Assembly: GCA_021820825.1 (NCBI GenBank)
Contig: JAKADD010000074.1
Span: 1-9,511, forward strand
Direction of reading: 5' to 3'
Length of the DNA: 9,511 nt
Source: Bacillota bacterium
GTDB taxonomy: Bacteria; Bacillota; Bacilli; Alicyclobacillales; SLC66
This document shows, piece by piece, positions 1 through 6,914 of this stretch; within the stretch, counting starts at the first letter, position 1, and every line of letters starts with the position of its first letter. Position numbers and translations under genes: made by a program. Below the pieces are notes generated by a model. It made no database searches. It was not told the DNA's origin and saw only the letters and a program-made list of their open reading frames with translations.

Positions 1-107
1 TCATACAGCCAGTGGAACACCTGCTTGGCCCGGTATCTGGCTTCTCCCTGGCTCACGAGCCACTGTTCCAACTCCGGCAGCGTCATATCGTAAAGTGATA
101 CGGTCAT
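1..107 (-). CDS. rlmN: 23S rRNA/tRNA adenine C2-methyltransferase RlmN, N-terminal fragment
   Basis: Only the first 35 codons are present; the gene continues beyond the left edge. The visible protein starts MTVSLYDMTLPELEQWL and goes on to YRAKQVFHWLY, which matches the N-terminal helical domain of RlmN (the 'LPEL..W' and 'R.KQ.F.W.Y' pattern). RlmN is a radical-SAM enzyme that methylates C2 of A2503 in 23S rRNA and A37 of some tRNAs. The radical-SAM CxxxCxxC motif and catalytic cysteines lie outside the window and cannot be checked. The ATG at 107-105 is supported by a strong AGGAGG nine bases upstream. Its position right after rsmB is the usual Bacilli order and strengthens the call. The gap to the rsmB stop is 48 bases, so it is probably co-transcribed. 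Confidence 0.88.
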   Translation of the reverse strand, partial: MTVSLYDMTLPELEQWLVSQGEARYRAKQVFHWLY

Positions 108-116
108 ATGTCTGTT

Positions 117-122
117 CCTCCT
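117..122 (-). promoter_or_regulatory. Shine-Dalgarno site of rlmN
   Basis: On the minus strand the sequence reads GAGAGGAGGAACAGACAT before the ATG. AGGAGG is a full match to the anti-SD core, nine bases from the start codon. It fixes the rlmN start and shows that rlmN, unlike rsmB before it, has its own strong ribosome entry site. Confidence 0.85.
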
Positions 123-155
123 CTCGAAATTCCGGCGTGATATGGGCGCAATGGT

Positions 156-1511
156 TCAGTCGCGCCGTTGCAGTTTGGCGATAAAAAATCCATCTGAGCC
201 AAAATCCTGCGGCCAGATATGACATTGCCCGGCAGGATCCGGCGGTCTGTTCGGTGTGTCGCGAGTAACAGGCAGGACAAAGGGCGCTGGCGAGAAATCG
301 GATCTGCGTTCCAGGAAACGCTCAATCTGCACTGTGTTCTCTAGTGGAGACAACGTACAGGTAGTATAGAGCAAAACGCCCCCCGGACGCACGCGCCTGG
401 CCAACGTGTCGAGCAATTCCCCCTGCAGCGCCGCAAGCGCTTCAATCACCCCTGACTTTGTACGCCACTTGATGTCGGGATGACGGCCAATTGTTCCCAA
501 CCCTGAACACGGCGCGTCCAGAAGCACGGCGTCATAATCCCCTTCTACTTCGCGCGCATCTGCAACAACGGGCTGCACGGAATGCAGCCGCAACCGTTCT
601 GCCTGTTGACGGATGGTTGCCACACGATGCGCATGAATGTCCACTGCGGTAATTGACGCATTGTCCGCCGCGAGTTCGGCCATGTGCAGCGCCTTCCCCC
701 CTGGCGCCGCACAGGCGTCCAGCACACGCTTCCCGTCCAGCGATCCGAGCAAAGGGGCGACCAGCATGGAACTTTCCCCCTGAATCGAGCACAAACCAGC
801 CGTATACGCCCGCAGGACAGAGGGATTGACGCCCGCCGGAAGCCGGACGCCATAAGGCGAGACCGGCGACTCCTCCGCCTCCACGCCCTCATCGGCCAGC
901 AGCGCAATCACTTCAGCGCGCGTGCAGCGGGCGCTGTTTATCCGCAGCGTCCGTCCGTTTCGCCTGTTTTGGGCCAGCATGATCTCACTTCCGAAAGAGT
1001 CGCCGAAAGAATCGCAAAAATGATCGACTAGGTTGTCGGGATAGGAAAGCCGCAATCCGATCTCGGAACGGCCGGGAAGCGGCTGGGGCAAATCATGCCA
1101 CATTGTCAGCCAGTCTTTTGCGCGCAACAGCGAACGGAGCACGGCGTTCACGAATCCTGCCGCCTGCGGCGCAACCTGCTTCGCCAGTTCTACAGCATCG
1201 GCCACGGCTGCATAATCGGGGATGCGCGACAGAAACACGATTTGGTATATGCTCATGCGCAAAATGGCGACTACCCTGGGGTCCAGTTTTGCAAACGCGA
1301 TCCGGGAGTGCCTGGAGATGCTGTCGTCAAGCAGTCTTCGCGCAGTCAGCACTCCCGCCACCAATTCACTGGTCAGGCCAGCATCGATTGCGGACAGACT
1401 GCTCTGCGCCAGAGCCGTTCGCAAGGCGATATGCGCGTAAGCGTCCGCAGTGTCAACCTGTCGCAATACGTCATAGGCGCATACTCTGGCTGGCGCGATT
1501 CTATTCATCAT
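156..1511 (-). CDS. rsmB: 16S rRNA (cytosine-C5)-methyltransferase RsmB
   Basis: The 451-residue product is a full-length RsmB (Sun/Fmu family), which makes m5C967 (E. coli numbering) in 16S rRNA with SAM as donor. Residues 1-140 are the NusB-like RNA-binding domain (PDYAAVADAVELAK, then GFVNAVLR at 119-126). The Rossmann methyltransferase domain follows: SAM motif I VLDACAAPGGK at 263-273, acidic VDIH near 290, motif IV DAPCSGLGT at 332-340 with Cys335, and motif VI LYTTCTL at 381-387 with Cys385, the expected catalytic nucleophile. The C-terminus SDGFFIAKL is the typical family ending. The start is one of two adjacent ATGs (1511 or 1508), both inside the 3' end of fmt, giving an 11- or 8-base overlap. 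No clear SD precedes them, so translation is probably coupled to fmt. An in-frame extension to 1706 lies wholly within fmt and lacks family similarity. Confidence 0.96.
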   Translation of the reverse strand: MMNRIAPARVCAYDVLRQVDTADAYAHIALRTALAQSSLSAIDAGLTSELVAGVLTARRLLDDSISRHSRIAFAKLDPRVVAILRMSIYQIVFLSRIPDYAAVADAVELAKQVAPQAAGFVNAVLRSLLRAKDWLTMWHDLPQPLPGRSEIGLRLSYPDNLVDHFCDSFGDSFGSEIMLAQNRRNGRTLRINSARCTRAEVIALLADEGVEAEESPVSPYGVRLPAGVNPSVLRAYTAGLCSIQGESSMLVAPLLGSLDGKRVLDACAAPGGKALHMAELAADNASITAVDIHAHRVATIRQQAERLRLHSVQPVVADAREVEGDYDAVLLDAPCSGLGTIGRHPDIKWRTKSGVIEALAALQGELLDTLARRVRPGGVLLYTTCTLSPLENTVQIERFLERRSDFSPAPFVLPVTRDTPNRPPDPAGQCHIWPQDFGSDGFFIAKLQRRD

Positions 1512-2451
1512 ACGTACAGCAGAGCGTCTCGATCGCGCGTGCGCCGCGCAAGAAATCCGCTCCGCTCTGGACCGTTCTGCCTGCCGCCTGCAAGCGGGTC
1601 GCGACGATAGCCCCTGCGCCGCAGGCGATGACCGGACCGTCGGCGCTCTGCCCGACAAACTGCCCAGGCAGCGCGTTCCCAGTCCAGTTTTCAACTGGAC
1701 GCGCACTCCAGATTTTCAGCGCCCTGTCGCCCACCCGCGTGAACGCGCCCGGTTGCGGGCTGAGCGCCCGCACGATGTCGCACACACGCTGTGCAGTTTC
1801 CCTGAAGTCAATCTGTTCATCCTTGCGCCTGATGGGCGGAGCGTAAGTGGCCACACTCTCGTCTTGCGGCTGCGCGATCAATTGACCGCTGATTATCCGG
1901 GGCAATGAATCACGCAGCAACTGGGCGCCCAGAAGCGCCAGCCGATCATGCAGCGTTCCGTATGTGTCCGTGGGAGCGATGGCCGTCTCCGCCGTTGCCC
2001 AGATCGGGCCGGCGTCCAGTTCCTTGACCATCGTCATGATCGTAATTCCAGTCCGCTCTTCTCCGTTCATCAGCGCCCATTGGATGGGCGCTGCGCCGCG
2101 GTATTGCGGAAGCAGTGAGGCGTGTACATTGAAGGCGCCCAAGTCCGCCAGTTCAAGCAGCGCAGTGGGCAGAATCTGACCGTATGCGGCGGTCACGATC
2201 ATGTTTGGCCGCAACGCCGCGATCGCCTCCAGCGCCTCCGGCCTTCTGACCCGTTGCGGCTGCAAAACGGGGATGGCTGACTGCAAAGCCCTGCTCTTCA
2301 CGGGAGACGGAGTCAGTGACCGCTTCCGGCCGACAGGACGATCAGGCTGTGTCACGATCCCCACCACGGGCCACCCGTCATCCAACAGGGCGGCAAGAGA
2401 CGGCACGGCAAACTCCGGAGTGCCCATAAATAGAATTCTTGGTCTAAACAC
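1501..2451 (-). CDS. fmt: Methionyl-tRNA formyltransferase
   Basis: Fmt transfers a formyl group from 10-formyl-tetrahydrofolate to Met-tRNA(fMet), making the bacterial initiator tRNA. The 316-residue product has the N-terminal formyltransferase domain starting RILFMGTPEFAVPSL, the conserved basic loop (GRKRSLTPSPVK, 41-52), the catalytic block FNVHASLLPQYRGAAPIQWA (107-126) with Asn108 and His110, and LDAGPI with Asp146. These correspond to E. coli Asn106, His108 and Asp144. The C-terminal tRNA-binding domain begins around 207 (IRRKDEQIDF) and includes SPQPGAFTRV at 231-240. The start is not certain. I chose GTG at 2451-2449 because it leaves two residues before the RPRILFMGTP strand, as in homologues, and gives the usual length. 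An in-frame TTG at 2460 is possible. Either start overlaps the def 3' end. Pairing with def is near universal, since the two enzymes add and remove the same formyl group. Confidence 0.96.
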   Translation of the reverse strand: MFRPRILFMGTPEFAVPSLAALLDDGWPVVGIVTQPDRPVGRKRSLTPSPVKSRALQSAIPVLQPQRVRRPEALEAIAALRPNMIVTAAYGQILPTALLELADLGAFNVHASLLPQYRGAAPIQWALMNGEERTGITIMTMVKELDAGPIWATAETAIAPTDTYGTLHDRLALLGAQLLRDSLPRIISGQLIAQPQDESVATYAPPIRRKDEQIDFRETAQRVCDIVRALSPQPGAFTRVGDRALKIWSARPVENWTGNALPGQFVGQSADGPVIACGAGAIVATRLQAAGRTVQSGADFLRGARAIETLCCTYDE

Positions 2452-2917
2452 GTTCCACAACACGCTCCTGACTTGGTGCAGGCACTTCCCTGTCGACAAA
2501 CAGAATGCCGTTCAGGTGATCCACCTCATGCTGCAGACAGCGCGCAAGCAGATCTTGCGCAGCCAGCGCAACCTCCTGTCCGTGGCGATTGACGCCAGCG
2601 ATGACCACTCGCTGCGCGCGTGTCACGAATCCCCGTTTGCCAGGCAGGCTGAGACAACCTTCCGCAGCGAGCGTCTCGCCTTCCTGCAATCGCCACTGGG
2701 GATTGATCAATTCGACAAGCCCATCCCCGACGTCCGCCACGATCACACGCCGCAAAATCCCGATCTGCGGTGCGGCCAGTCCGATTCCGTGAGCGTGATA
2801 CATCGTTTCCGCCATGTCGCGAAGCAACATCCAGATGAAGCGGTCAACGGTCGTCACAGGCCGCGCGATCTGACGCAACACCGGATCATTGCCTGTTCTG
2901 ATGACGCGAATCCCCAT
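2444..2917 (-). CDS. def: Peptide deformylase (type I)
   Basis: This metallohydrolase removes the N-formyl group from nascent proteins at the ribosome exit. The 157-residue product has all three family motifs: motif 1 GIGLAAPQIG (44-53), motif 2 EGCLS (86-90) with metal ligand Cys88, and motif 3 QHEVDHLNG (129-137) with ligands His130 and His134 and the general base Glu131. The EGCLSLP form and short length point to a type I enzyme rather than the longer type II form of many Gram-positives. The ATG at 2917 has a purine-rich leader with GAGGGAG about ten bases upstream. The stop lies eight bases inside fmt, suggesting coupling. Upstream is a 192-base spacer with palindromes, so def could have its own transcript start or processing site, but I see no clear promoter boxes. 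Confidence 0.97.
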   Translation of the reverse strand: MGIRVIRTGNDPVLRQIARPVTTVDRFIWMLLRDMAETMYHAHGIGLAAPQIGILRRVIVADVGDGLVELINPQWRLQEGETLAAEGCLSLPGKRGFVTRAQRVVIAGVNRHGQEVALAAQDLLARCLQHEVDHLNGILFVDREVPAPSQERVVERV

Positions 2918-2995
2918 CCCCCACTCTCTCCCTCGTTAAAAATGTGCCTGCTCTGCGGCATGAAACCCCTATCCCGAAATCGATTGTCTCTGCCC

Positions 2996-3070
2996 GCCGG
3001 GAGCGTATGCTGTGCCGCTGCTCAGACACGGCTGCGCCGAACTCGCCTCGGCACAGCATACGCTTCCGGC
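2996..3070. repeat. 75-bp near-perfect inverted repeat between priA and def
   Basis: Arms at 2996-3017 and 3049-3070 pair at 21 of 22 positions; the only exception is g3001 opposite t3065. The loop is 31 bases (3018-3048) and contains a small cggc/gccg hairpin at 3029-3039. The core of the left arm is GCGTATGCTGTGCCG and the right arm carries its exact reverse complement. The element fills much of the 192-base priA-def spacer and is non-coding. No T-run follows the stem on the minus strand, so it does not look like an intrinsic terminator of priA. It could be a small palindromic repeat (REP/MITE-like), an RNA processing or stability hairpin, or a protein-binding site. No second copy was noticed in this window. 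Confidence 0.85.
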
Positions 3071-3071
3071 C

Positions 3072-3087
3072 AAGTGAGTTTTCACTT
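3072..3087. repeat. Small perfect palindrome after priA
   Basis: The sequence AAGTGA-gttt-TCACTT has 6-bp perfect arms and a 4-base loop. It sits one base outside the large inverted repeat and 22 bases downstream of the priA stop. On the transcript strand it would form AAGTGA-AAAC-TCACTT, followed by GGCCGG rather than by Ts, so a terminator role is unlikely. With arms this short, chance occurrence is possible. Confidence 0.5.
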
Positions 3088-3109
3088 CTCAAAGCGGTGG
3101 CTCACACGA

Positions 3110-5353
3110 CTAGGCGATGGAATGGGCGTTCACATCCACAGTGATCAGCAAATCGGCGGGCGCCTTGCCAAGCGCGCTCCTGTACACATCCTGCACAGCA
3201 GAGCGCACTGTCGCGAACGATCGATAAAGCGCCATGACCTGATACCGATACAGTCCTTTGGCGCGCGGCACGGATGCGGGCACTGCCGGCAGCACCCGCA
3301 CTCCTGAAAGCGACTGCAGACGGCTCGCAAGCTCATCATGCAGCGCAGACGCATGGCGCAGCGCTTGCTGCTCGTCCTTGTGGGAAATCATAAATTGAGT
3401 GATTTCCGTAAATGGAGGGTACTCCATCGCTTTTCTCGCCGCGAGCTCCGTCTCGTAGAAACGCCTGTAGTCCTGCCGTGCTGCGGCAAGAATCGCATAG
3501 TGGTCTGGCGCGAACGTCTGGACGACCATCCGCCCCGGAATGTCGTGCCGCCCCGCGCGCCCCGCGACTTGCACCAACAGTTGAAACGTGCGTTCCGCCG
3601 CCCGGAAATCGGGTACGTGCAGCGATGTATCCGCCGCAACCACGCCAACCAGAGAGACACGCGCAAAATCGAGTCCCTTGGCAATCATCTGCGTTCCGAG
3701 CAAAACATCGGCGTCGCCGCGTTCAAATTCAGCCAACAGACGTTCGTGCGCTCCCTTGGCCACTGTTGTGTCAACATCCATGCGCACGATCCGCAACTCG
3801 GGAAATAGTTCCAGCAGCTCATGTTCGACGCGCTGGGTGCCCGCGCCAAACTGCCGTACGCGCACACTTCCGCAGCCTCTGCACTGAGTGCGCTGCCCTT
3901 CCGAGTGGCCGCAAAAATGACAGCGCAGGAACGACCCCTGGCTTGTCTTATGCAACGTGAGAGATACGTCACAGTGCGGACAGGTGGCGGCTTCTCCGCA
4001 CTCGCGGCAGAGCAGGACGGTCGAAAAACCGCGCCTGTTCAGAAACAGTATGGCCTGCTCACGGCGCGCCAGCGTGTTCTGAAGCGCTTCTCTGAGCACT
4101 CCGCTAAAGAGCGAGTGACCGCCTTGGCGCAATTCCTGTCTCATATCGACGACAGTAACCTCTGGCAGTGGCCGTTGCTGAATCCGAGCATCAAGGGTGA
4201 GCAGTTGATAACGCCCGCGTTCAGCCCTGTACATCGCATCCAGCGAAGGGGTGGCGCTGCCCAGAACCATGACCGCGCCTGCGCGATCCGCCCGCCACTG
4301 TGCGACTTCCCGCACCACGTAGCGGGGCTCCCGTTCCTGCTTGTACGACGATTCATGCTCCTCATCGACCAGAATCAGCCCCAGCCTTGCCAGCGGAGCA
4401 AATATGGCGGAGCGCGCGCCGATGACAACGTCGGCTTGTCCATTTGCGATACGATGCCATTCCGTGTACTTGTCGCGTTCCGTTAGATGACTGTGGAGCA
4501 CCGCCACGCGCGTGCCAAACCGCCGTTTGAAGCGCGCCGTCATCTGCGCGGTCAAGGCAATCTCCGGAACCAGCATCAGGGCCTGCAGATCCCGCTCCAG
4601 CGCATATTCGATCGCCTGCAGATACACTTCCGTTTTGCCGCTTCCCGTCACGCCCCGCAACACGAACGTCTGCGCCGCACGCTGATCCAGGCCAGCGCAG
4701 ACGGCGTCGTAGGCCGTCTTCTGTTCTGTCGACAGGTCCATGCCCGATTCCAGGAATACAGCGGGCGGCGCGTCCTGCATAAGCGCCGCCAAACGCGTGC
4801 GGCTGTACTTTTGCACAGCTTCTGACACGACGGTCAAAGCGCCGTTTTCCAACCATCCAGACAACTGCGAGGCGGATACCTGAAAGCGCTCGAACAGCAC
4901 TTTTTTACTCGCTCCCCGATATCGTTTCAAGTAGCGCAGCAGTTCTTCCGGCAGAGGCGAGGACGACCCCGCGACCTGTTCAGGCGCCCTGTAACGCACC
5001 TTCTGCTGTGCGCGGGTCACTGGCGGCAGCATGGTCTGAATCGCCGCACCCCAGGTGCACATATAGCGCTCCCGCAGGAACGCGGCCAGTTCAACCAACT
5101 CTGCGGCGAGCACGGGGGCGTCGCGCAGGGGTTCCCGATCGAGCGTCCGCAGTGCGCGCGTCTGCGCCTCGCCTGACGCAGCGGGTGAATCTGTCTCAGT
5201 CAGTTTCACCACATAGCCCAGCACGGAGCGCGCGCCAAACGGAACCAGCACGCATTGCCCAATCTGCATCTGGACTGATTCTGGCACCTCGTAGTCGTAT
5301 AACTGGTCCACCTGTCTGGCTCGCAGCAACACTGCGACGGCAGCGACAATCAT
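3110..5353 (-). CDS. priA: Primosomal protein N' (replication restart helicase PriA)
   Basis: PriA is a 3'-5' superfamily 2 helicase that recognises stalled forks and D-loops and reloads the replicative helicase. The 747-residue product has the N-terminal DNA-binding region (YDYEVPESV at 19-27, GQCVLVPFGARSVLGYVV at 32-49), Walker A GVTGSGKTE (234-242), VPEIALT (262-268), Walker B DEEH (330-333) with the family SYKQEREPRY that follows, and GSATPS (365-370). Eight cysteines at 449, 452, 458, 461, 478, 481, 491 and 494 form the two zinc sites inserted in the helicase core. GTQMIAKGLDF (553-563), ADTSLHVPDFRAAERTFQLL and QVAGRAGR (595-602) are helicase motifs V and VI. The length is close to E. 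coli PriA (about 730) and shorter than B. subtilis (about 805). The ATG overlaps the coaBC stop as ATGA and has no SD, so translation should be coupled to coaBC. Confidence 0.97.
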   Translation of the reverse strand: MIVAAVAVLLRARQVDQLYDYEVPESVQMQIGQCVLVPFGARSVLGYVVKLTETDSPAASGEAQTRALRTLDREPLRDAPVLAAELVELAAFLRERYMCTWGAAIQTMLPPVTRAQQKVRYRAPEQVAGSSSPLPEELLRYLKRYRGASKKVLFERFQVSASQLSGWLENGALTVVSEAVQKYSRTRLAALMQDAPPAVFLESGMDLSTEQKTAYDAVCAGLDQRAAQTFVLRGVTGSGKTEVYLQAIEYALERDLQALMLVPEIALTAQMTARFKRRFGTRVAVLHSHLTERDKYTEWHRIANGQADVVIGARSAIFAPLARLGLILVDEEHESSYKQEREPRYVVREVAQWRADRAGAVMVLGSATPSLDAMYRAERGRYQLLTLDARIQQRPLPEVTVVDMRQELRQGGHSLFSGVLREALQNTLARREQAILFLNRRGFSTVLLCRECGEAATCPHCDVSLTLHKTSQGSFLRCHFCGHSEGQRTQCRGCGSVRVRQFGAGTQRVEHELLELFPELRIVRMDVDTTVAKGAHERLLAEFERGDADVLLGTQMIAKGLDFARVSLVGVVAADTSLHVPDFRAAERTFQLLVQVAGRAGRHDIPGRMVVQTFAPDHYAILAAARQDYRRFYETELAARKAMEYPPFTEITQFMISHKDEQQALRHASALHDELASRLQSLSGVRVLPAVPASVPRAKGLYRYQVMALYRSFATVRSAVQDVYRSALGKAPADLLITVDVNAHSIA

Positions 5354-6573
5354 GGCGTGTGCGGCATGGCCGCGCGGCCGACCGCCCCGAAGCGGTTGGC
5401 CACATGCGATAGAATGTCGTCCGCGACAGCCAATTTAGAAGCCAGTTCCAGCGGCAACACCGTGCCGTCCGCAAAATAGAGCGTCACGCGATTGGTTGTG
5501 TCGCCAAAACCCGCTCCCTCCTCAAGGACATCATTGAGCACGAGCATGTCCAGTTCCTTTTCCCGCAGTTTCCTGCGCGCATAGTAGTCAACATCGTGTG
5601 TTTCTGCGGCAAAGCCGACCACATAGGAGGAGGGTTTGCGAACGGCTCGCAGCGCCTGCAAAATATCGGCGTTTTGAACCAGATCAAGGCGCAGCGCCTG
5701 ATCCGTCTTTTTTATTTTGACCGTTGCCTCCTGAAGCGGACGGTAATCCGCCACTGCGGCAGACTTGATGACGATGTCGCTGCCAGGCGCGCGGTCAACG
5801 ACTGCCCGCAGCATCTCTTGTGCGCTTTCCACGGGCACAATCTCAACCCCCAGCGGCGGTTCCTTCGCCACAGGTCCTGTGACCAGCGTTACCTTGGCGC
5901 CCATGCGCCAGGCCATCTGGGCGAGCGCATACCCCATGGTGCCCGTCGAGTCGTTGGAGAGATAGCGGACCGGATCAATGCGTTCTCTGGTGGGGCCAGC
6001 AGTCACAAGCACGGTCCGGTTCAGGAGCCGTTTGGGCGTCAGAACCATATCGATAAACTCAACAAGTTCATCGGGTTCCATCAATCGGCCCCGGCCCGTA
6101 TAGCCGCACGCAAGTGGGCCAATCCCCGGTTCCGCGATGTGAAATCCCGCCTCGCGCAGAATACCCAGATTGCGCTGCACGAGCGGGTTTTCATACATAT
6201 GTACATTCATGGCGGGAGCCAGCACAACAGGAGCTTTTGTCGCCAGGAGCACTGTCGTCAGCATGTCGTCTCCCATGCCATGGGCGATGCGCGCGATGGC
6301 GTCCGCAGTGGCGGGGGCGACCACGACTAGATCCGCGTCGTCGGCCAGCGCGATGTGGGCGATGCGCGACGGGTTGCGTTCATCAAACTGATCGACAAAC
6401 ACAGCTTCCCGCGTAACGCTCTGCAGCGTCAGCGGTGTGATAAACTGCGTCGCATGTCTGGTCATCACCGTTTGCACACGCGCTCCGCGTTTGCTGAGCG
6501 CGCTGGCCAGCATTGCCGCTTTGTAAGCGGCAATGCCCCCCGTAATGCCCAGTACGATCGTTTTTCCATCCAT
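5350..6573 (-). CDS. coaBC: Bifunctional phosphopantothenoylcysteine decarboxylase / phosphopantothenate-cysteine ligase
   Basis: CoaBC performs two consecutive coenzyme A steps: CTP-dependent joining of 4'-phosphopantothenate with cysteine (CoaB), then FMN-dependent decarboxylation to 4'-phosphopantetheine (CoaC). The 407-residue product has the CoaC flavoprotein half first: GITGGIAAYK (9-18), catalytic His73 in IAHIALADDADL, APATAD (86-91), AMNVHMYENP (121-130) and Cys156 in PLACGYTGRGR. These match E. coli His75, Asn125 and Cys158. The CoaB half follows: TAGPTRERIDPVRYLSN (191-207), SAAVADYRP (271-279), KIKK (286-289) containing the lysine used in catalysis, and GFAAET (320-325). The dimer/nucleotide motif reads SNDSTGTMG, where SSGKMG is more usual. 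I chose the ATG at 6573 because GGAGGAG lies eight bases upstream and the protein then begins MDGKTIVLGITGG. An upstream in-frame ATG at 6603 would place that SD inside the gene. The stop overlaps priA by four bases. Confidence 0.97.
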   Translation of the reverse strand: MDGKTIVLGITGGIAAYKAAMLASALSKRGARVQTVMTRHATQFITPLTLQSVTREAVFVDQFDERNPSRIAHIALADDADLVVVAPATADAIARIAHGMGDDMLTTVLLATKAPVVLAPAMNVHMYENPLVQRNLGILREAGFHIAEPGIGPLACGYTGRGRLMEPDELVEFIDMVLTPKRLLNRTVLVTAGPTRERIDPVRYLSNDSTGTMGYALAQMAWRMGAKVTLVTGPVAKEPPLGVEIVPVESAQEMLRAVVDRAPGSDIVIKSAAVADYRPLQEATVKIKKTDQALRLDLVQNADILQALRAVRKPSSYVVGFAAETHDVDYYARRKLREKELDMLVLNDVLEEGAGFGDTTNRVTLYFADGTVLPLELASKLAVADDILSHVANRFGAVGRAAMPHTP

Positions 6574-6581
6574 GCCATGCG

Positions 6582-6588
6582 CTCCTCC
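6582..6588 (-). promoter_or_regulatory. Shine-Dalgarno site of coaBC
   Basis: GGAGGAG on the minus strand lies eight bases before the ATG at 6573. A second ATG at 6578-6576 is out of frame and only three bases from the SD. The site selects the shorter CoaBC start over the in-frame ATG at 6603. Confidence 0.8.
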
Positions 6589-6627
6589 GGGGAATGACCA
6601 CATTCATCGGCCTGCTGCCTTACGTCT

Positions 6628-6837
6628 TTACTTGATGCCGTCGCGTGTACGGAAATACGTGATTGATCCCAGTTCCAGTTCACGCAACGCCACACTGACA
6701 AACTTGCCAGACTTCACCTGGGCGTGCGGCCGCGCACCTTCCTGAAGCGACCGGGCGCGTTTCGACGACGCGATTACCAGCGTGTACTTACTGTCCACGA
6801 GTTCCACCAGCCTGTCGATCGACGGATACAAAATCAT
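6628..6837 (-). CDS. rpoZ: DNA-directed RNA polymerase omega subunit
   Basis: The omega subunit is a small chaperone of the beta' subunit that helps assemble and stabilise RNA polymerase. The 69-residue product begins MILYPSIDRLVELVDSKYTL and continues VIASSKRARSLQEGA, the conserved omega signature (YPSID, SKYTLV, KRAR). It then has the helix KFVSVALRELELG typical of Firmicute omega proteins. The length is normal. AGGGGG lies ten bases before the ATG at 6837. The gene sits directly upstream of coaBC, as in most Firmicutes, with 54 bases between them. Upstream, the usual partner gmk is absent; only a 77-base spacer separates rpoZ from remA, and I see no promoter there that I would defend. Confidence 0.95.
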   Translation of the reverse strand: MILYPSIDRLVELVDSKYTLVIASSKRARSLQEGARPHAQVKSGKFVSVALRELELGSITYFRTRDGIK

Positions 6838-6914
6838 CGCAATATGACCCCCTGATCAATTTTACTCTATGACTCTCCACTTGCAGTCGCGCGGCAACGA
6901 TTTGTGTTCAGCGC

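Noticed and set aside
1512..1706. N-terminal extension of rsmB
   Set aside because: The extra 65 codons lie wholly within fmt, are Arg/Ser/Ala-rich and precede a normal RsmB N-terminus at the tandem ATG.
2918..2995. Possible def promoter downstream of the palindrome
   Set aside because: Only weak matches such as TTTCAT and TTTAAC were found, with poor agreement to the sigma-A consensus.
2886..3092. Minus-strand 68-codon open frame covering the priA-def spacer
   Set aside because: It is made largely of the inverted-repeat arms, overlaps the def start in another frame and resembles no protein I know.
2201..3307. Plus-strand open frame of 368 codons over fmt, def and the priA end
   Set aside because: It is antisense to three confident genes and runs through the palindromic spacer. 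The translation has no recognisable domain and there is no sign of an SD-driven start.
6592..6605. Short palindrome GAATG-acca-CATTC before coaBC
   Set aside because: Five-base arms are common by chance, and there is no supporting feature beyond nearness to the SD.
6838..6914. Possible promoter for rpoZ (TAAAAT-like -10)
   Set aside because: No acceptable -35 element lies 16-18 bases upstream; an AT-rich hexamer alone is not enough.
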